Positions 15,196 through 20,000 of a stretch of DNA of 20,000 nt are shown piece after piece. Below the pieces are notes generated by a model that ran no database searches, was not told the DNA's origin, and saw only the letters and a list, made by a program, of their open reading frames with translations. This DNA comes from Symbiodinium natans (taxonomy: Eukaryota > Sar > Dinophyceae > Suessiales > Symbiodiniaceae), in the NCBI GenBank assembly GCA_905221605.1, contig CAJNDS010002617.1, positions 37,501 through 57,500 of the forward strand, in the 5' to 3' direction. Made by a program: the position numbers and the translations under genes. Each line of letters opens with the position of its first letter. Position 1 is the first letter of the stretch.

Positions 15196-16351
15196 CATCA
15201 ACGAGTTCTTCCTCGTGCCTCCTCTTCTCTGGCTAGGCCTCTGTTTGGATAGTGGAGCCAACAAAAGTGGCATTATGACCGCTGTCGAAGATATCATTTC
15301 TGGCTTTGAGAAAGAACTCCTGGAGCGTGCTCTTGCCGAGGCTCGCACTGACCCCCCTGCCAATGACATGGAAGAGGACGATGAAGGCGGCCAGCCATTG
15401 CAGGATGAGGGTGCTCGAGCCAAAAAGCGCAGGGTGCAAATGCGCAAGAGAGTTGCGGCCGTGTGTGCCAACAAGCCGCAGATGTACTGCGATGAAGGCT
15501 CCTTGCCCGCCATTGGCGTGCAGATGGCGCAGAATGGCCATCGAGCCGTTGGCCTGTGCGACGAGCCGCAGATGTACTTGCCCGCCATTGGCATGCAGAT
15601 GGCGCAGAATGGCCATCGAGCCGTTGGCCTGTACGACGAGGATCGCTTCCTGCTGCGGGCCCTTGCACATGGTGAAGGCTCTGGGTTCAACCCTGCCACC
15701 GTGTCGAAATTATTCAATGGCTCCTCCTGGAAGCGTTCGGTCGTGAAGGACCAGAACCGTTTCCTAATGAATAAGACATGCCTCTGCCTTGCTATGACTT
15801 TCCACATCGAAGAGTGGCACGATTTTTTGTCCAAAGACGATCAATCTTTGGGCGTGCAAAGCCGCCTTTTGATGTTCCATAGCATGCCGAGCTTGGATCG
15901 TGCTGAAACTGTCCTCGACAGCACCGTCTACGGGCCTGCGCGAGCCTTGCAACCTCCACCTCGCCTGCCTGAGTCCTTGCTCTCTCGCTTTGTGCGCAGC
16001 CTCGCGCGTTCTGAGCAGGAGCACGCAACAAACCGCGCAGACTATGACAACGTGCGGAAATACATACCCTATTTTTTCGCGTTGGGTGCCTTCGAAGATT
16101 TCAAAAGCCACTACGATGCTCAGGTCCTCAAGCAAGAACTCTCATATCTGGACCCGAAGAAATTCTCCCAGGCCGGCAAACTCAAGTCTTTGCCTTGGCG
16201 CCTGGCGCTTCTGCTTCATGTGTGGGCTCACGCCTGCCCTGCTCTGAGGCTCGTGGCGAGCCTCTGCAGTGGTCACGTCGCCTCGCAGGTGCGCATGTCG
16301 AGCTGGCGCGAACCATTTTTGAGTACCTGTCGCAGCAATCGCAGTGTTTAG
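15140..16351 (+). CDS. DUF3987-like P-loop ATPase, accessory protein of the transposon
   Basis: This frame of 403 codons resembles the DUF3987 family, P-loop ATPases related to primase-helicase proteins of mobile elements; a direct role is not established. Residues about 25-62 contain VPPLLWLGLCLDSGANKSG, in the place of the family's 'PLxLxxxGDSGSGKS' Walker A. An acidic linker follows (residues 70-95, EEDDEGG). LPAIGVQMAQNGHRAVGL plus CDE (122-142) and a near-identical second copy ending GLYDE (167) match the Walker B region. LFNGSSWKR (191-199) and LGVQSRLLMFHSMP (237-250) match the later 'sensor-like' blocks. Residues after about 368 diverge. The family's C-terminal helix continues in frame 1 as EPLQWSRRLAGAHVELAR (from 16,258), so a frameshift lies near 16,245. 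The real start is uncertain, because the first ~20 residues overlap the ASCH-like C-terminus. Confidence 0.6.
   Translation: MMAVSKHTMRLRIATARLYINEFFLVPPLLWLGLCLDSGANKSGIMTAVEDIISGFEKELLERALAEARTDPPANDMEEDDEGGQPLQDEGARAKKRRVQMRKRVAAVCANKPQMYCDEGSLPAIGVQMAQNGHRAVGLCDEPQMYLPAIGMQMAQNGHRAVGLYDEDRFLLRALAHGEGSGFNPATVSKLFNGSSWKRSVVKDQNRFLMNKTCLCLAMTFHIEEWHDFLSKDDQSLGVQSRLLMFHSMPSLDRAETVLDSTVYGPARALQPPPRLPESLLSRFVRSLARSEQEHATNRADYDNVRKYIPYFFALGAFEDFKSHYDAQVLKQELSYLDPKKFSQAGKLKSLPWRLALLLHVWAHACPALRLVASLCSGHVASQVRMSSWREPFLSTCRSNRSV
15475..15639 (+). repeat. In-frame tandem duplication of the Walker B segment
   Basis: Unit 1 (15,475-15,564, 90 bp) and unit 2 (15,565-15,639, 75 bp) begin GCCGCAGATGTACT and end GACGA. 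They differ by a 15-base gap and two substitutions. Both keep the reading frame. Confidence 0.92.
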
Positions 16352-16608
16352 CCCTGCGCTCCGATCTGCTTGCTTGTCTCGAGGAGTCTGGCCTGCGAGA
16401 GGCTGCCGCCCAAAGTAATTCCAATTTGGTGGTTTTCCTTGAATCTCGAACTCTGCCCGGTGCACACCCAAGCTGGAAATCCTGGTGGCAGTGGCAAGCG
16501 TGCCGGACCCTTCGCGCAGTGGTGGGACGCCCTGGATCTCGCCGCCCAAGTGTATGCGTTTCTCGCAGCCCAATGGATCCTTTGCAGCACCACGTCGGTC
16601 ATCGTTGA
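16250..16608 (+). pseudogene. Out-of-frame C-terminal part of the DUF3987-like protein
   Basis: Frame 1 from about 16,250 continues the ATPase homology with EPLQWSRRLAGAHVELAR and TIFEYLSQQSQCL, the helical segment that ends DUF3987-type proteins ('A..L..Y' pattern). It then reads LACLEESGLREAAAQS. Past about 16,430 the frame is less convincing. It is joined to the 403-codon frame only by a frame change near 16,245, which could be an indel or a sequencing error. Confidence 0.45.
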
Positions 16609-16668
16609 CCAAAGCAGCGCCATACGCAAGCTCCACGACGTGGAAAGTGGCCTGCACAAGCAAACAGC

Positions 16669-17100
16669 ATGTACGCAATGCTTTCCTGCTCCTGGACTAG
16701 GTACACGCAGCTTGCAGTGCATCAGCAAAGTGGCACGGTCAGTCGCGTGCAAAAGCGGCGGCGCCATGAGCAGCCGCCCAACACCGCCGTCTTTGCAAAT
16801 CTACTGGGCCTGTTCAAGCACAAGCGTGCAGCAGCTCCGCAGCAATATAATGCTGAGTATCTTCTGCTCACAGAATCTATCAAGAAGATGTGCAAGATCA
16901 CCGAAGCGCCCGTGCTCGCGCATGAATTCTACGCTGTCCACCTTGGACAAATACGTCAAAAGTGTCCTTGCTGAAGAGCAAGGGTGTCACAGGGGGGAGT
17001 GCTTTCCTGGCACCGGATGCAGCCGCCCGGCAGTCTCATGGACTGGCCTCCCTGCTATACCCTGCAACTCCGGATTTGCTTCACGCTTTCGTCTAGCTTT
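16669..17100 (+). other. Linker coding segments between ATPase and transposase, unrecognised
   Basis: Frame 1 (about 16,740-16,940) reads NTAVFANLLGLFKHKRA and EYLLLTESIKKMCK, a plausible helical protein. Frame 2 (about 16,945-16,980) then gives LDKYVKSVLAEEQG, and frame 3 (16,983-17,093) gives GGSAFLAPDAAARQSHGLAS, followed by a TAG. Each piece is coding-like where its neighbours are not, suggesting one decayed polypeptide with two shifts. I cannot name a domain. It may be the C-terminal part of the ATPase protein or the start of the transposase gene. Confidence 0.3.
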
Positions 17101-17164
17101 CCATCGCGCCGATGATGGTTGTCGTGCGCGCGTGGCTTGTCGTATCACACACGACGGATACCCT

Positions 17165-19030
17165 GCCAGTGCCTTGACGCAACACCGCCGCTCTTTTGTG
17201 CTGCGTAAATTGCTGACCTGGGCGCCGCGCTTGCTCGGCACGGTCCTTCCAACTCAGCTCGCAAGTCTCTGCGTGTCCTGAGACCAGCTTGTCGTAAATG
17301 CTATTGCTGCAACACGACACTGCAGCATGGAAGCACAAGCGTTGTGCCCCACATCACGCAGCTGAATGTTGCAGAAACAGCTGTGCTCGAGACCTTGACT
17401 TGCCGCAAGGCCGCAAGTGCCGAGCTGCCTACTATGGACCCTGGCGTTGGCGGCAAAAAAAGCCGAAGAATGTTGAGCGGTGGCTCGTGGATCCATGGAA
17501 CACGCAGACCTGTTTCTGCGCAACACCAAATGCCGTGTTCTCCCTTTCCTTTCTGCAGCTCGTCATGCAGCTCCTTCTGCGCAAGCTTCAAAGGCATTGC
17601 AAGTTTGGTGCGAACATCCCTGCGCCCTCGCTCGCTTGAGCTGCTACTGCGTGACACGTGGATGCTTTTCACCATAGCCTCCTTCCTTGGCCCCAGAGCA
17701 GCCTCCGTTGATTTCCAGGTCGGACATCGTGGGATGGAGTCATTGCGTGCAAGGCGAGACGCTCACGCAGAAGTTTCAGAAGCATTGGTTGCATGAACAT
17801 GTGTGCCGGAATTGCGCAGGCCGAGCACTCATTTTGGACGGCAATGCAAAAGTGCGGACCCGACTCTGCGCCAACTCAGACGACGGCGCTTGGATTTGCC
17901 GGCCACTTCGAGCGCATTGTCTGACCGGCTGCCAGCGTCCTCCGATACCTGGCAAGAAGTTCTGCAGCCTTCACCTCCAAGACGCAGAACCATTCTTTGG
18001 GTCTGACCTGCGTGTTCGCACTTTGCTGAGCATGCTGTGCACAGGAGAGTCCTGTCTGAAAGAAGCGCCGGGGACGGGCGCCTGTCCTGCTTGCTGCGCG
18101 CTGCCCGCTCTTTGCAAGCGGGCAAAGAGAGCTTGTAAATTTGCATTTGTGCACGCCGCAGCCGCCTATCCTGTGCGTCTGCTTCGTGTCCAGCTCACGA
18201 CGCTACTTCTTCCAAACTGCTGCGGAACAAACTTTCAGTTTGCTCAGCAAAGATGTTCCCGTGCGGTTTCTTGCCATGCACGGTGCCCTGTTGAAGGAAA
18301 GTCAGTCACGTGAGTGTCAACTTCGCCCCCGGATCGGGCAGCAGATGCGTTTCACACAGGCAGCGCAGTGGGACCGTGCGGCACACATGCGACGCAGCGG
18401 CGGCATCCTTTGCGCTGTGCGTCCCTGCCAGGTAATTGCAGCCGTGCGTCTCATCTACACGCATGAGTCTCCCACGGGCGTGTGTTTCTTCCTAGCCGAG
18501 CTGCTGGACTCATATGCAAAGATGCAACATGTCTCTTTGCAGCAATTGTCCAAGCAAAAGCGCCGGGAGTTTGCGCGCAAGTGCATGCCTCTCATTGCGC
18601 GGCTGCACTTTGCATAGGTTCCTCCGCCCCAGAAAATGCCGTCGTCGCAATGCCATGAGCAAGGCGCTTTCTGCAGTCAACATTTGCATTGACCGCTTTC
18701 ACTTCCGCAAGGGGCATGCAGGTTGCCGACCCGGCGGTGCTCGTCCACTCCCATGCTTTTGGCCGGACGCGCGCCCAGAAGCACGCAAATTGCAAACAGC
18801 AGCGCGGCCGAGCAGAGCTTTGCTTTTGTGAAGAAAATCGCAGCCTCCGCGCGTCGCATGACGCCGTCGCGCGGTTTCACCTTTCTTCTATGCCTCTTAC
18901 ACGAACGCAACCTCTGTCTGGAGCGTCGGGGCCAACTTACAAAAGCCGTGCGTGCTCGGAAGAGGCGCTTCTTCCACGACCGCCGACGCTTTCAAGAGCA
19001 AAGCGAAACCTTGCCACTCTGCCACAGAGC
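17165..19030 (+). pseudogene. KDZ (Kyakuja-Dileera-Zisupton) type transposase with CxC5/CxC6-like cysteine clusters, frameshifted
   Basis: Predicted DDE-type transposase that cuts and inserts the element, probably by binding the terminal arrays. Blocks seen in order: CRKCYCCN (frame 1, 17,290) and KCRAAYYG (frame 3, 17,415), a CxC5-like zinc cluster; ASFKGI (17,581) and LLRDTWMLF (frame 1), the usual 'SFEGF...L.DAW' region; CRNCAGRALILDGNAK then TGCQRPPIPGKKFCSLH (frame 2, 17,804-17,974), the CxC6-like cluster around the DGN motif; SGGILCAVRPCQVIAAVRL and THESP (frame 3, 18,396-18,473); IDRFHFRKGH (frame 1, 18,688-18,717); AEQSFAFVKKI and FTFLLCLLHERN (frame 3, 18,807-18,911). Candidate acidic active-site residues are D at 17,837, D at 18,691 and E at 18,810. 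About seven frame changes connect the blocks, yet order and spacing fit the family. The start is uncertain; the C-terminus runs into a G-run near 19,034. Confidence 0.75.
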
Positions 19031-19033
19031 AGT

Positions 19034-19071
19034 GGGGGGGGGGGGGGGGGGGGGCGCAGCCCCCCCCCCCC
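19034..19071. repeat. G21 / C12 hairpin
   Basis: A run of 21 G, the loop CGCAG, then 12 C. It could fold as a hairpin or a G-quadruplex and is a likely assembly trouble spot. GGGGCGCAGCCCC recurs at 19,287-19,306. Confidence 0.88.
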
Positions 19072-19072
19072 T

Positions 19073-19515
19073 TTGCAACCACAGTGCTCACGCGATGGGT
19101 TTCAACAAGATTCACAGGCTTCGAAGCACCCTTTGCCCGAAGCACCCTTTGCCCGAAGCACCCTTTGCCCGGCTTAAAAAGACGGGGCTCCCATTTGCAA
19201 CCGCAATGCTCACATGATGGATTTCGACAAGATTCATAGGAATTGAAGCACGCTTTGCACGGCTAGGAAAAAAGCGGGGGGGTTGGGGCGGGGCGCAGCC
19301 CCCCCCATTTGCAATAATGCTCACATGATGGGTTTCAACAAGTTTCTGAGGATTTGAAGCACGCTTTGCGCGGCTTAAAAGAGGCGGAGGGGGGGGGGCA
19401 TTTGCAACCACAATGCTCACATGATGGGTTTCAACAAGATTCATAGGAATTGAAGCACGTTTTGCACGGCTTAAGAAGCAGCGGAAGGGGTTTGGGGGGG
19501 CGCAGCGGGGGGGTT
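19073..19515 (+). repeat. Tandem repeat of about 90-118 bp, four units
   Basis: Units begin near 19,073, 19,191, 19,308 and 19,399. Each holds GCTCACATGATGGGTTTCAA (first unit GCTCACGCGATGGG), then CAAGATTCATAGGAATTGAA and GCACGCTTTGCACGGCTTAA, and ends in a G-rich stretch often with GGGGCGCAGC. Unit 1 has an internal triplication of GAAGCACCCTTTGCCC (about 19,124-19,170). It lies between the transposase and the right terminal array. Confidence 0.88.
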
Positions 19516-19536
19516 GCGGGGGCAGGGCACCCCTCG

Positions 19537-19570
19537 CCAATCAGCCAATCAGCCGATCAGCCAAATCGGC
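19537..19570 (+). repeat. Short tandem repeat CCAATCAG
   Basis: CCAATCAG, CCAATCAG, CCGATCAG and CCAAATCGG lie at the inner edge of the right terminal array. Confidence 0.75.
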
Positions 19571-20000
19571 TGTACGGTCAACCGTGCGGTACGGTCAGCC
19601 GTACGGACAACCGTGCGGTCAACGTACGGTCAACTGTACAGTCAACCGTATGGTCAACCGTACGGTCCACCGTACGGTTAACCGTACGGTCAACCGTATG
19701 GTCAACTGTACGGTCAGCCGTACGGTCAGCCGTACGGACGGTACGGTCATCTGCAATCAATAACTATGGTCAACCGTATAATTACGGTCGACCGTCGACC
19801 GTGTGGAATTCTCGTGGACCCGTATGGTTATAACCAGGGGTACTGTACGGTCAACCGTGGAACCGTACCGTGGATTTGGCACGGTTGCACAGTTCTACGG
19901 CTGCGCGGGCAACCGCGAAACCGTACAACCGTAGAACCGTGCAACCGTGCAACCGGACCGTGCCAGCCGTGGACTGCGGGAGCCGACCGTGCGGTTTCAC
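19560..20000 (-). repeat. Right terminal inverted region of the large transposon (continues past the window)
   Basis: A 12-bp array on the + strand reads as ACCGTACGGTCA, the reverse complement of the left array's unit. The core 19,712-19,791 pairs with 13,060-12,992. An outer irregular part (19,800-20,000) has the same CCGTGCAA and CCGCGAAA vocabulary as the complement of 12,855-12,990. The terminus itself is not visible. Confidence 0.82.

Larger units (their letters stand above)
12844..20000 (+). mobile_element. Large DNA transposon of KDZ type with ATPase and ASCH-like cargo (right end probably outside)
   Basis: Four lines of evidence define this element. Inverted terminal regions made of the same 12-bp vocabulary lie at both ends. 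GC-rich coding between them is all on the + strand. A KDZ-family transposase is recognisable near the right end. The telomeric tracts that crowd the left half are absent inside. The unambiguous inverted match pairs 12,992-13,060 with 19,712-19,791, including GTCGACCGTAATTATACGG on the left strand and its complement on the right. The left boundary lies at about 12,843-12,860. The right terminal array still continues at base 20,000, so no target-site duplication can be read. KDZ elements are known eukaryotic cut-and-paste DNA transposons; placement in that superfamily is by motif recognition only. Gene order is unknown pieces, ASCH-like, DUF3987-like, linker, KDZ transposase. Frame changes suggest this copy is not autonomous as sequenced. 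Confidence 0.75.

Noticed and set aside
1-20000. Dinoflagellate spliced-leader sequence or relic leader as proof of lineage.
   Set aside because: I looked for the leader core and did not find a convincing match, so the lineage stays an inference.

Overview
Eukaryotic nuclear DNA, most likely from a dinoflagellate or another alga with a plant-type TTTAGGG telomere repeat. That assignment is an inference. It rests on dense interstitial TTTAGGG/CCCTAAA tracts, GC-rich coding pieces without bacterial gene layout, and relics of eukaryotic transposons. No rRNA, tRNA, CRISPR array or bacterial-style operon was seen.

The window has two contrasting halves. Positions 1 to about 12,842 are a mosaic of short unique segments separated every few hundred bases by telomere-like heptamer tracts in both orientations. 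Embedded there are: a probable last exon of an unrecognised membrane protein (131-500); two diverged copies of one repeat, each interrupted by telomeric DNA at a different place (1311-1721 and 1895-2373); four copies of a 108-110 bp palindromic MITE-like element (3760, 5098, 6079, 10646) plus fragments; a second inverted-repeat family (9719 and 10418); a frameshifted fossil of a non-LTR retrotransposon reverse transcriptase (about 5350-5790); a minus-strand coding fragment (about 10739-10960); and simple repeats, including heptamer-periodic arrays that are not canonical telomere sequence.

At about 12,843 the telomeric tracts stop and none occurs up to 20,000. This second half reads as one large DNA transposon, at least 7.1 kb, bounded by inverted terminal regions built from a 12-bp unit containing the palindrome ACCGTACGGT (about 12,846-13,193 and 19,560-20,000). 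The right end probably lies beyond the window. All recognisable coding lies on the + strand, in this order: unrecognised coding pieces (about 13,196-14,890), an ASCH-like domain (about 14,890-15,195), a DUF3987-like P-loop ATPase (15,140-16,600), an unrecognised linker (16,669-17,100), and a Kyakuja-Dileera-Zisupton (KDZ) type transposase with its N-terminal cysteine clusters (about 17,165-19,030). A ~100-bp tandem repeat with G-run/C-run hairpins follows (19,030-19,515).

The coding path changes frame roughly ten times with few in-frame stops, so the copy is either recently decayed or carries indel errors. My reading is that the KDZ protein mobilises the element through the terminal arrays, while the ATPase and ASCH-like proteins are accessory cargo or replication-type helpers. 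The combination is the most interesting feature of the window.
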